DNA of 35,796 nucleotides from Cudoniella acicularis (lineage: Eukaryota > Ascomycota > Leotiomycetes > Helotiales > Helotiaceae), in assembly GCA_013054445.1 (NCBI GenBank), contig JAAMPI010000483.1:1-35796 (forward strand). The letters are read 5' to 3'. Under the pieces are notes generated by a model. The model saw only the letters and a list, made by a program, of their open reading frames with translations. It was not told where the DNA came from and ran no database searches. The translations under genes and the position numbers were made by a program. The first letter of the stretch is position 1, and each line of letters opens with the position of its first letter. Shown here piece by piece: positions 1-8,774 of this stretch.

Positions 1-236
1 GAGACTAGCTTTTCGCGTAGATACGCTATTTACGACCTCCTTAAGTGCTCGTATAACGTCTTCTTCTATATATTTGTTCTTTATGATCGAACTAAAAAAA
101 TGTGCGAAATTTAAAAGAAATTAAATTAGGCGTTGTAAAGATATAAAATTTTAAAGTGGGAGGGTTAGGAAAAGCGGTGAGCTAAGCGAGGTGGCCGGAA
201 TAGGGGGGGTGGCCGGAATAGGGGTGCACGGACTTA
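1..236 (-). mobile_element. Terminal part of a Fot1/pogo-like DNA transposon (second copy, cut by window edge)
   Basis: This stretch matches the right end of the complete element at 4804-6250 almost base for base, including the AT-rich core and the end 'gcacggact' followed by a TA dinucleotide at 235-236, the expected target duplication. It contains a short internal duplication of 'ggccggaatag' at about 193-220. By comparison with the other copy, its minus strand carries the N-terminal helix-turn-helix coding region of the transposase, with changes. The rest lies left of the window. Confidence 0.8.
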
Positions 237-492
237 CCGAGATTAATTAGCAACCCTCCTCTTAAACTTTGTTTAAGAAAGTTACTAGGGAAAGGGACGG
301 ATGTACGCTATCCCTCAGTGGACCCTTCAGATAACTTTCTATTACCCACTGCTCTTTGATTACTCCATCTCTATTGACACATCCCCAATCCAACAATTAG
401 CTCCGCCTCGCGGCCTCAGAGTCGGAATCCTTGATTATATTCTTTCTTGATACCAGTTCCTCAACACCAAATTGCCAACAGTTATTCCAACC

Positions 493-2175
493 ATGCCTGA
501 ATCCCCTGTTGTCGAGGTATCGCCTACAAAGATGAACGACATTGAGATAACTATTGCAACAAACTTGCCGGACGACAGCAAAGACGTGGAAAAGGAGGTC
601 GTCTCGGAGCCACCAGCCTTCAAACACACGTGGTCCGTCTGGTCCATCTTCCTCGTGCTCTGCCTGTTCTCCTTCTTGTCCGGCCTCGACGGCACAATTG
701 TTACGACTTCCCTACCTACCATTATCCGCGAGATCGGTGGTGGCGAGCAGCTCTATCTTTGGACTGCCCAAAGCTTTTTCTTCTCGTCTACCGCCCCTCA
801 GCCTCTCTTCGGACAAATCGCCAATGTATTTGGCCGCCGAAACCCTTTTCTAGTCACTATTGCGCTCTTTGCATTGGGCAGTGGCCTCTCTGGGGGTGCC
901 ACCAGTGCCGCCATGCTCATCGTTGGTCGAATTGTTCAAGGCCTCGGCGCAGGTGGACTCTATGTATTATCCGACATCATCATCTGCGACATTGTACCTC
1001 CCCGTCATCGCGGCCCTTATCTGAGCGTCGTTGTTTCGACTGCTGGCATAGGCGCAACTATCGGTCCCGTTGTGGGTGGCGCACTTGCAGACTCTAACTG
1101 GCGCTGGGTTTTCTATCTCAACCTCCCAATCTCAATCCTTGGTTTCATTGTCATGATCCTGCTCCTCAAAGTCAAGCACAAGCGCAACCCAACCTGGCTG
1201 TACGCGCTGAAACGCGTCGACTTCCTCGGTGCCTTCATTTTCATTCCCTCCATGATTTCGCTCTTTCTCGGCCTCATCACTGGTGGCATCCAGCAGCCTT
1301 GGTCATCTTGGCGTACTATCCTGCCACTGATTCTCGGCGTCTTTGGTTGGCTCCTTTACCATTTTCACCAAGCAACGCCTTCTCTCTGCCCATTCCCCAG
1401 CACCCCTCCCCGCCTTTTCACAAACCGCACTTCTGTCATCGGGTTTCTCCTTATATTCCTCAGCTCGATTATACTACAATCCATCGCCTACTTTCTCCCC
1501 CTTTACTTCCAAGCCGTCAAACTCGTCTCTCCACTTCTGTCCGGCGTATACTATCTCCCTTTCGCCCTGGCAATCATTCCCTTCGCCGGCTCTGCAGGGT
1601 TTCTCTTGTCGAAATACGGGCGCTATATACCCCTTCACTATTGCGGGTTTGCGTTGCTTGTCTTGGGCTCGGGTTTGCTTTCTACGCTCACAGTCCAGTC
1701 TTCGCGTGCAGCCTGGATCGGCTTCCAGATTATTCCCAGTGCTGGCATAGCGCTAGTATTTACGGCTACTATGCCGAGCACCTTGGTTGCACTTGAGGAA
1801 GCTGATGTGGCCGTTGCGACGGCGACGTATTCGTTTGTGCGCTCTTTTGGGTTTGTGTGGGGAGTGACAATTGCAGGTGTTGTGTTCAATGGGCAGGTGG
1901 ATACGTATTTGTATCTGGTGAAGGATGAAGGTGTTAGAGGATTGCTCAGAGGCGGAGCGGCTTATGCATTTGCAGCGAGTGGGGAAGGTATAAAAGGATT
2001 AGCAGACGAAAGCACTAAAGGTCAGGTAATAGAGGTTTATGCTAGAGCGCTTCGGGTAATTTGGTTGGTGGTAATGACCATAGCGCTGGTGGGACTCTTA
2101 TGTATACCAGTGGAGAGGCGAATAGATTTGAGAAAGTCGCATGTCACAGAATTCGGGTTAGAAGAAGAGAATTAG
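493..2175 (+). CDS. MFS drug/metabolite efflux transporter, DHA2 (14-TM) family
   Basis: Single-exon gene of 560 codons, the usual size for fungal 14-segment DHA2 exporters, which use the proton gradient to expel drugs or secondary metabolites at the plasma membrane. The first ATG with good context (ccaaccATGcc) is at 493; the frame is open slightly further upstream without an ATG. After a polar acidic N-terminus of about 45 residues the hydrophobic segments begin (WSIFLVLCLFSFLSG). Motifs seen are LDGTIV in TM1, the loop 2-3 motif GQIANVFGRRN, and the antiporter-type glycine-rich stretch around GAGGLYVLSD and IGATIGPVVGGALAD, followed by NWRWVFYLNLP. The frame is undamaged, unlike its neighbours. 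It lies beside a dead FAD-linked oxidase and a GMC remnant, so it may once have exported the product of a small metabolite locus; substrate unknown. Confidence 0.93.
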   Translation: MPESPVVEVSPTKMNDIEITIATNLPDDSKDVEKEVVSEPPAFKHTWSVWSIFLVLCLFSFLSGLDGTIVTTSLPTIIREIGGGEQLYLWTAQSFFFSSTAPQPLFGQIANVFGRRNPFLVTIALFALGSGLSGGATSAAMLIVGRIVQGLGAGGLYVLSDIIICDIVPPRHRGPYLSVVVSTAGIGATIGPVVGGALADSNWRWVFYLNLPISILGFIVMILLLKVKHKRNPTWLYALKRVDFLGAFIFIPSMISLFLGLITGGIQQPWSSWRTILPLILGVFGWLLYHFHQATPSLCPFPSTPPRLFTNRTSVIGFLLIFLSSIILQSIAYFLPLYFQAVKLVSPLLSGVYYLPFALAIIPFAGSAGFLLSKYGRYIPLHYCGFALLVLGSGLLSTLTVQSSRAAWIGFQIIPSAGIALVFTATMPSTLVALEEADVAVATATYSFVRSFGFVWGVTIAGVVFNGQVDTYLYLVKDEGVRGLLRGGAAYAFAASGEGIKGLADESTKGQVIEVYARALRVIWLVVMTIALVGLLCIPVERRIDLRKSHVTEFGLEEEN

Positions 2176-2784
2176 ATATTTACCATTTTCTCTGAGACCT
2201 AGGCAAAAATGTAGCACGAGAAGAATATATTCCTTTACGAAAGACCTTAAGATTGATACTTTCAAGCTGGCTCAGCTAGTCAAGACTTGGGCTTGAGGCT
2301 CTGAAATACTAGTTTTCTAAATGGGCTTGTTTATCATGTACTATTCACAGAATCCAGGGCCGCATTACACAATTTACACAGGGAATGCAGATGTACTAAA
2401 GTTAAAGAATGCTAGGTCCGTAGATCCGTAGATCCCATCCCGTGCTCACCCATCCTATCCCATCCCACTCTTGCCTTCCTGTCGTCGACGGGACAACAGC
2501 AGCCCTACATTCCACATCCACCACCATAAACACATCTCAATATAATACCAAGGTGAACATTTCCAGAATAATAAACATGAGTGAAATATGTATATAAGTT
2601 AAGTTATTCGCTTATACCGTGGCATACCCCCCAAAAAAGTCACGGTCTATCTGCTCCGGCTTCCAATTTTGAAAGCATAGGGAAACAGCAAGCAAGTGCT
2701 CGCTCCTAGCTTGCCCATCTATCTGATTCCTCCTTGTGTTTTTAATTAAGTCAATTAATTCGATACCCGATTCCAAACATCGCA
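2176..2784. other. Intergenic region between the MFS gene and the FAD-oxidase pseudogene
   Basis: No convincing gene. It should hold the 3' end of the MFS transcript and the promoter of the oxidase. A repetitive CCCATC/CCTATCCCATCC tract lies near 2430-2470. Short frames here lack family resemblance. Confidence 0.5.
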
Positions 2785-4230
2785 ATGCATATCCCCCCAT
2801 TACTCAAGCTATACAGCGCCATTCTCCTCTCTGCCTCTCTGGTTGTCCAAGCCAACACCAGGAAACCCATCACGAATATTTTCACCTGCCTCACCACCCA
2901 CAACGTCACCTTCCTCACCCCAACCTCCACAAACTGGTCAGCCTACCAGTTCCCGTTCAATCTCCGCCTGCCATACGAGCTAACCGTCATCACCGTCCCC
3001 GAAAAGGCATGTCACGTCTTGGCATCAGTGACGTGTGCCGTTATAGCAGGCCTCAAGGTCCAGGCGAAGGGCGGCGGACACTCGTATGCGAATTACTCTA
3101 GTGGTGGCTAGAATGGATCGCTGATTATTGAGACGGAGAAATTCGATGAGATAGTCGTTGATAACTGTAAGAGTTCTCCGAATTCCTTGCAAAGAGAGAG
3201 GTATATATACGACGGGACGGAATTAGTTCTGACAAGAGTAATGTAAAGCAACTTTCATCGCCAAAATCGGCGCAGGTCAGCGACTAGGAAATGTCGCAAC
3301 GGCACTCTATAAGCAAGGAAAACGAGCCGTTTCCACGGCACTTGTGCCGGCGTTGGAATCGCAGGCCAGTCACTCCACGGTGGCTACGGCTACGATTCTA
3401 GAAAATGGGGACTAACGCTGGTCCACATCATCGGGTTGGACGTTGTTCTCGCGAACGGAAAAGAGGTCTACACCGATGCCACAAGCTATCCCGATCTCAT
3501 CTACGCCATGAGAGGAGCCGGCGATTCCTTTGGCATTGCAACGAATTTTTACTTGCAGACGGAAGAGGCTCCTCATTCGGTTCTATCTTTTACCGCTGAT
3601 CTCGCGGCGTCGTTGGGGGATGCGAGGACGGCTGCGATGGGGTTTGAGAAATTGCAGAACTGGACGCTTACTTCGACGGATCTGACGCCCAATATCACGT
3701 TCGGCACCTACGCCGACAGCAACGGGACTTTTCTCATCCAAGGATGGTGCATGGACTGTGGCCTGGCTGTCTTTGCAAACGACGTATTTCCAAACATAAT
3801 TGCAGGCTTCCCGGGTGCAAAACCTACTGTCCGGGACCTGGGATGGATTGGTGCTTTAGAGGCGCTGGCGGCTCAGGATCCCCTTGAACAACCGCTGGAA
3901 TCCCTTTATACACTACATGACACCTTCTATGCAAAATCTGTCGTGACGAAGAATGCCGAACCACTCACGTATGCCGCGCTTTTGAGCTACTAGCAGTATA
4001 TGATTGCGAATCAAGGCAGGGGTCCGTTCTTTAGCATCATCAATCTATATGGTGGACCAGGCTCTCAGATCAACGTTCCACCAGCAAATTCATCGGCGTA
4101 TTCTGATCATAGTGCATTGTGGGTATTCCCAAATTATGGACGTACTGCCGATGGCCTTCTGCCTTGGGATCCACCGATAACGCCGCTGATTGCGGGGATG
4201 GAGTGGGGAGGTAGTCTTCGTTGGTACTGA
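2785..4230 (+). pseudogene. Secreted FAD-linked oxidase (berberine-bridge-enzyme-like), inactivated
   Basis: Begins with ATG and a signal peptide (MHIPPLLKLYSAILLSASLV). The PCMH-type FAD-binding domain follows. GGGHSY at about 3070 and GTCAGVGIAG at about 3340 correspond to the histidine and cysteine segments that bind FAD in two places in this family. An 82-bp intron (3167-3248, branch TTCTGAC) is intact. Damage: an in-frame TAG at 3109-3111 where the family has Gln, a one-base loss near 3331-3336 just before GTCAGV, and a second TAG at 3991-3993. The substrate-binding half is readable to about 4200 (IINLYGGPGSQIN). The usual C-terminal end with its YYGE and FWNPQ-type motifs is missing. 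Both nonsense changes fit C-to-T or G-to-A decay. Intact relatives oxidise alcohols, sugars or alkaloid-type intermediates. Confidence 0.88.
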
Positions 4231-4668
4231 CTTCTGCGAGGGTCTCTTTCTGGTGACGAAGGCGTCCATTGGATCTGATGTGAGGATATAGATCTACTAG
4301 TGGGAAAGGGTGCTCTCGCGCTGTGATTCCGGTGTTGAATTGAAGACAGTTCCCGGAAGTTGTAGTTCGCATTGAAAGCAGACGCGTTGGGCGCGGACCC
4401 CTGTACGCGACGCGTCAAGATCTTAGCGTGTTCGGGGGCCGACGTGCCGACTCCCGACCCGGCGTTAAACTTCAACGCTCGACTTTCTCCCTTAAATATA
4501 TTTTCCCAAGCCTTTCCACCACTTTGTCGCCATGCCTCAAAACAGCTAACACATTGAACGAGCGAAGTTACTCCCTTTCTACATTTGCGACAATTCCCCT
4601 TTCTTCATTGTTCCTGTACTTACCTAGGTATGCTTGCCATCCCATGCTCCCAGCAAATCGTCGACCTC
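4231..4668. other. Unassigned stretch between two broken oxidoreductase genes
   Basis: The oxidase homology stops abruptly near 4200, and this stretch does not continue it. It contains a GC-rich patch at 4380-4470 and open frames on both strands that I could not relate to any family. It may be the 3' flank of the GMC gene on the minus strand plus unrelated DNA. Confidence 0.4.
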
Positions 4669-4803
4669 TCACAATTTCCAATCCTCCTTGATCAAATCAC
4701 TCCCTTTCTCTGCTAACGCATAAACAATGCTAATAATGTTCCCACCCATATGTAGTGGCATAATACTGGCATCTACAACCCGCACACCTTTACATCCTCG
4801 GAG
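4669..4803 (-). pseudogene. GMC oxidoreductase, C-terminal remnant cut by a transposon
   Basis: The last 45 codons of a glucose-methanol-choline oxidoreductase read on the minus strand to a stop at 4669. Key pieces are GVRVVDASIMP, then LHMGGNIISIVYALAEKG and SDLIKED. In GMC enzymes this is the end of the FAD-binding fold near the second catalytic residue (His or Asn); the Asn of GGN is present. The frame runs directly into the TA target site of the Fot1-like element at 4804. No GMC sequence is recognisable beyond the element, so the 5' part was lost or moved after insertion. GMC enzymes are flavin-dependent alcohol or sugar oxidases. Confidence 0.8.
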
Positions 4804-5214
4804 TAAGTCCCCACATGCCCGCCCTTTGGGCCACCCCTGCCTTTGGGCCACCTCGCTTAGCTCACCGCTACTCCCCACCCTCCCACTTTAAATAATTATA
4901 TCTTTATAACGCCTTATTTAATTTCCTTTAAATTTTACACATTTTTTGATTCGATCATAAAGAGTATATATATTAAAGAAGATGTTATACTTGAAGTTAT
5001 TATAAATAGCGTATCAATATGAAAGGTCAGCTTAGATTATAGGTTCCGAGGACTACGCTTTCGAATCGTATTAATAGCCACGAATCTCGTCAGGAAGGTG
5101 CTATTGTAGAAGGACAAATACAACCTAAAAGGGAGGGAGTTCAAATAGACGTTAATTTGACTTAAAGAGAGGAAGCTACGCTGCCTGAGAACACGTCTTT
5201 TATCCTCCTTCGTA

Positions 5215-5415
5215 TAGGTCACGTGTCTGCGACCACGTGACTACCCAGCGACCGACTGACTTCCCCACTACACTATACCTCTTTAAAAGCTTTGCCCAGT
5301 TTAGGAAAAACGTTTAACTGACTAGGTACTAGTTGTTACAGCTCTGCAAAGGCACTAGGGGCCCTGACGTCACGTGTCACGGAGTTGGTTCACGTGACCT
5401 GTTATACACGTGACG
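5215..5415. promoter_or_regulatory. Cluster of CACGTG palindromes inside the Fot1-like element
   Basis: Five CACGTG cores occur within about 200 bp (near 5220, 5233, 5371, 5390 and 5408), several as GTCACGTG or CACGTGAC. CACGTG is the E-box core bound by bHLH proteins such as Cbf1/Pho4 types. The same core also occurs in the solo LTRs of this window. Whether any protein binds here is unknown; it may be residue of another repeat nested in the element. Confidence 0.35.
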
Positions 5416-5520
5416 GCGCTAGGCCTAAGCGAGGTTTCGGGCAGAGGTTAAATACGTGGCAGCTTCTNCCTTCCCCTTCTCTNCTTCGTCGATTATTCTA
5501 AGTAATAGAGNACTGTTTAC

Positions 5521-6116
5521 TTGACGTCTACCTAAGTGCTCTATAATAACAATATACTTAATAAAAGAGGTCTAGGCCTTTAATCTAGGCTCTTTCCTTT
5601 AAATAAAGCGTCGATTCTTACTATTAACAACTAAGCTATTAACATTATAACCTTCTATAATACTAGCTTCGTCTATATTCTAACTATTCTCTGATTTAAT
5701 AGCCTTAATTATATTAGTCGTAGCGCTATTAATACGTATAGAATTAATCTAAAGTTACTTTTTAGTCTATAGAATCGGATTCTGTTTAAAGAAGCTTCGT
5801 ATCTATCGTTTTCCGAGTATAAAAGTATCGCTTTATATAGCTAAAATCCGCTACGTAAAGTCCTTGATCTATATATGCCTAGGGCAAAGCCCTAGGGTCT
5901 CCTAGACTAGTATCTAATCTGTTAAACGTTTCTCTTAGATCGGGCCAAGCTTTTAAAGAGGTGTAGCTCCTTCCTAGTACGATTCGTGGCCTTTAAGGCG
6001 GTCCTAGATAGTAGACCTTAGAACCCCGTAAGCGGGACTAGCTTTTCGCGTAGATACGCTATTTGCGACCTCCTCGAGTGCTCGTATAGCGTCTTCTTCT
6101 CTATATTTGTTCTTTA
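5521..6116 (-). pseudogene. DDE_1-type (Fot1/pogo) transposase remnant
   Basis: Reading the minus strand across stops gives the family order. An N-terminal Psq/HTH segment lies at about 6112-6040 (EEDAIRALEEVAN). The HTH_Tnp_Tc5-like segment follows at about 6003-5850 (DRLKGHES, then EKRLTD and ETLGL). The first catalytic block is at 5679-5590 (NIDEASIIEG), which matches the NxDExGI..G motif carrying the first Asp of the DDE triad. A further piece (TSFIKYI) lies near 5560. Stops occur where the family has Gln or Trp, for example a TAA at 5599-5601 and a TAG at 5572-5574. Gly codons have become Ser or Asn through G-to-A changes after T. The second and third catalytic residues and the C-terminus are missing. 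Confidence 0.8.
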
Positions 6117-6274
6117 TGATCGAATCAAAAAATGTATGAAATTTAAAAGAAATTAAATTAGGCGTTATAAAGATATAAAATTTTAAAGTAGGAGGGTTAG
6201 GAAAAGCGGTGAGCTAAGCGAGGTGGCCGGAATAGAGGGGCACGGACTTACTAATAAGCTGCAAATGTACAGAT

Positions 6275-6607
6275 ATGGATGTTATGGTGCAATTGTACGG
6301 GTTTCACCAACGACTCGGTACCTGCCTTCTCAAGGACGTTTGTGATTCGACGGCTAGGGGAAACGTCGAAACTGCTGCGATGAACATGCTACAGACCATG
6401 TTTCCCGACCAAGACAATACCATACAGAGCTACAAGTCAGCCATTGACACAGAATCGAAAGCCTTACAAGAACTGGTGAGTAAAGATGCACCGGAATCTT
6501 ATAATGATGAGGATATTCCCCGCAAATTATGTCACTTGATTTCACGAGCCTCCAAAATATACTCTCGCGAGGGCAGACGAAGTAGGGTTAACGGCAAGGG
6601 ATGTTAA
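6275..6607 (+). CDS. Unidentified open frame, probably a gene fragment
   Basis: A 110-codon frame starting 25 bp after the right end of the Fot1-like element. The protein is hydrophilic and mostly helical in character (for example ALQELVSKDAPESYNDEDIP) with no signal peptide or membrane segment. I do not recognise a family. Its position against the transposon and the lack of continuation suggest a piece of a larger gene whose 5' part was lost. It could also be a chance frame. Confidence 0.3.
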   Translation: MDVMVQLYGFHQRLGTCLLKDVCDSTARGNVETAAMNMLQTMFPDQDNTIQSYKSAIDTESKALQELVSKDAPESYNDEDIPRKLCHLISRASKIYSREGRRSRVNGKGC

Positions 6608-7119
6608 AGATTCGATGCTCACTGCTAGTTGGAAGAGAGGTTAGCAGGCTGCATGGAACGGTCACAAGTGCTTCATGGAAGAAGATGGCTTAGAATGCAA
6701 GGTGGACAGCCGTATTGAGGGAGTCAGATTTTTGAGGTTGGACAGATATGATTTACGAAGGCGGTTACACTTGTTGGTTTGATTAAAGTTCACATATATT
6801 CTATAAATGGAGAAAGGAAGAACATCCTATAGCGATGACATGGTGTGACCTCCTTCGAAGACCTCGCAGTCCAACATATATATATCCATCCGAAGTTTGC
6901 CAGGCTTCTCCCGCTCATGGCTACACTGTTCGAACACAACCGCACTATTGTTTCTGGGTAGTACGATCGTTCGTTGTAGAGGGGGGCATTCATTCGAGCG
7001 GGTGCTCGGTTGAAGGGTGGATGCTTTGGTACATCAGCTGGAGACAAGCATGTCACTGCTTGAAGAAATATAGACATGAATGATTTCCCAGATCCGGTCT
7101 CCCCAAGAACTTATATTTA
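6608..7119. other. Unassigned region
   Basis: No gene supported. Short frames on both strands near 6790-7083 overlap each other and show no family motifs. Base composition is ordinary until about 7100, where AT-rich repeat DNA begins. Confidence 0.4.
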
Positions 7120-7222
7120 AAGTTTTAAGTAATTATATTAATTTTTCGTGGAGCTAAAAATACTTTAAAATCGCTATTTTTGGTGTAAAAGGGTGGTCCA
7201 AAGGGGGGGGGGGGGAGACTTA
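7120..7222. mobile_element. Possible terminal end of another Fot1-type element
   Basis: AT-rich DNA runs into 'gggtggtccaaa', a G homopolymer at about 7203-7215, and the end GAGACT followed by TA at 7221-7222. Read from the other strand this starts AGTC plus a C-run and GACC, the general pattern of Fot1-type terminal repeats next to a TA target. No matching left end was found, so this is a candidate only. Confidence 0.35.
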
Positions 7223-7248
7223 CCAGACATACAGCCTCTTTATATCGT

Positions 7249-7371
7249 ATGACAGCTGGGAATAACGAAGATGTGACTGACCAACCAGACCTTTGGCATA
7301 GCTTGCGGGAGCATAAAGAGCGCGATGGATTCAGTGTGGTCGACCGTATACGCCGGTATTACGGTGGCTGA
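7249..7371 (+). CDS. Small open frame, 40 codons, unidentified
   Basis: Starts with ATG at 7249 and ends TGA at 7369-7371. The peptide has a protein-like composition, containing PDLWHSLREHKERDGFSVVD and RIRRYYGG. It sits between a possible transposon end and RIP-type AT-rich DNA, so it is probably the surviving last exon of a lost gene. No family recognised. Confidence 0.25.
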   Translation: MTAGNNEDVTDQPDLWHSLREHKERDGFSVVDRIRRYYGG

Positions 7372-8078
7372 TATTCAAGCTTTTTTATCACTCCTCGTAT
7401 CGTATGAACCCTTTTCGTACGGCGTACAATACATCTAAAAATATATATTATTGTCCGTATACTATTATACGGAACACGTGATAAAAAGGGCTTTATAGTT
7501 TATATTTTAGGAGTGCCTAGGTAGTACTTCTATTTTTAACCTTTTAATATTATCTAATCCTTAATTTAGAAATCAGATGCTTAGAATATATATTTCATTT
7601 AAAAGTCACGTGATATTTCGCTTAATATATAGAGATTATATAGTTGAAAAAAGCCCCTAATAGGGGCTAAGAAGGGCTGAAAAGGGAGGTATTTCCGTAT
7701 ATTAGTATATTCTAGTAAGTAGTACGTATTTATAGAAATAATAACTATTTTAGTACATATTAAATCATCACTAATTACCTCAGTATCGTACAGATTTTAT
7801 AATACGTATTACTAGAGTCGGGCGTACTCTTAATTACAGAAATACTATCGACAACACTGGATGCATTAGATGGACATTTTGACTGGCTGTGTAGCTGATG
7901 CAGGGCTTTCTCTCCCAGGCACCATGGGTGCTACACCGATAGCCAAACGCTCGCTCTCTCTCTCGCAACACCTCCTCAATCTGTAGAGTTGTAGAGCTAG
8001 GTACGAAACAGGCGCCCAACTTCATGCGAGCGCTTGAGATTAGAAATAGGAATTGGAATTTTAGTAGCAGCTTTGTTC
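7372..8078. other. AT-rich, RIP-like repeat residue
   Basis: Strongly AT-rich with many TA dinucleotides from about 7380 to 7840; no frame of note. A short inverted repeat with arms AGCCCC/GGGGCT lies near 7646-7662. A degenerate frame on the minus strand at 7834-8094 shows no family resemblance. Confidence 0.45.
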
Positions 8079-8339
8079 CTACATGAGAGACCACTCTAAA
8101 CGTGGCATGAATCCCTCCTTTACCTCCAGTTCTCTCTGAATTCTTTCCTTGCCTAAGAATAGCTGGAAGTACTCGTTATGCTCCATGCGCCACGCATCTA
8201 CCTCCAACTCGGATGGGAAGTAGCCAGCATGCTCCTAGTCGAAGATGCAGGTGACGTCTAGCGTCTCAGGCGAGACTGCGTAAAACAGCGACCAAAGCCC
8301 CCCTAAAACAGCAGGTTCAACACTATGATCTCCACTAAA
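8079..8339 (-). pseudogene. Remnant resembling a phosphotransferase (APH-like) domain
   Basis: On the minus strand one frame reads as protein for about 85 codons with a single TAG at 8235-8237. It contains GLWSLFYAVSPETLDVTCI, FD*EHAGYFP and WRMEHNEYF. The FD(W)EHAGYFP piece resembles the metal-binding IDWE.AGY.P motif of aminoglycoside/fungal phosphotransferase-family proteins, and the stop falls where Trp is expected (TGG to TAG). The catalytic HGD motif is not seen and there is no intact start. The assignment rests on one motif. Confidence 0.35.
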
Positions 8340-8560
8340 ATTATAAAAAAAAAATGTTCTCCCACGCTCTCGAAGAATTGTTGCCTTTGCTCCGCTCAGC
8401 CACCAATTCCCCTAAGGGACGACGCTTAGGGTAATTCCGAGTGAGCTGACCTTGCGCTATGCGCTGCCTCGATCATGCGCCTGCGTATACACTGGATTGA
8501 TTTTCTACAGTTTTCTGAGCTGCCCTCTCATTATTTCATCACCTTTTTCTCGCCTGCAGT

Positions 8561-8774
8561 TAGACTGCGTGATGGGTACCCGTACACGGACCANTTGGTC
8601 TGTGCCTAGCCNTGCGTNGGGTAAAGCCCTAAGNANTTTTTTTAATAAATATCGGGTTTTCGTAATAGGCTTGAAATTTCTAGTTCTGTTACAAAATCCG
8701 TATTAAATTTAGCCTAGAAACAAAAGAGAAGCACGGCCGAACGGGTACCCGTGGGTTACCCATCACGCAGTCTA
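8561..8774. mobile_element. MITE with 15-bp perfect inverted ends and TA target duplication
   Basis: The left end GACTGCGTGATGGGT (8563-8577) is repeated exactly, inverted, at 8758-8772. Partially matching GGTACCCGT palindromic sequence lies just inside. TA flanks both sides (8561-8562, 8773-8774), so it is probably a non-autonomous Tc1/mariner-type element of 210 bp. The middle holds five unresolved bases (8594-8636), suggesting collapsed or polymorphic repeat reads. It lies immediately before the readable part of the TPR gene. Confidence 0.75.

Larger units (their letters stand above)
4804..6250 (-). mobile_element. Fot1/pogo-like (Tc1-mariner superfamily) transposon, fold-back form, RIP-degraded
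   Basis: A 1443-bp element (4806-6248) flanked by TA on both sides, starting AGTCC and ending GGACT as Fot1-type elements do. The left about 215 bp (4806-5020) is an inverted, more mutated copy of the right about 210 bp (6037-6248). These arms contain not only a terminal repeat but also the coding start of the transposase, so both ends derive from the same 5' end. The interior at 5500-6040 is very rich in TA and poor in CA/TG, the RIP pattern. A block at 5215-5460 of ordinary composition holds five CACGTG motifs. Three unresolved bases (n) occur at 5468, 5484 and 5511. Confidence 0.85.

Noticed and set aside
472..492. Upstream extension of the MFS frame
   Set aside because: It begins with TTG; the ATG at 493 has good context and fungal genes rarely start at TTG.
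7203..7215. G-run as a G-quadruplex regulatory site
   Set aside because: A single homopolymer at a likely transposon end; a repeat boundary explains it better.
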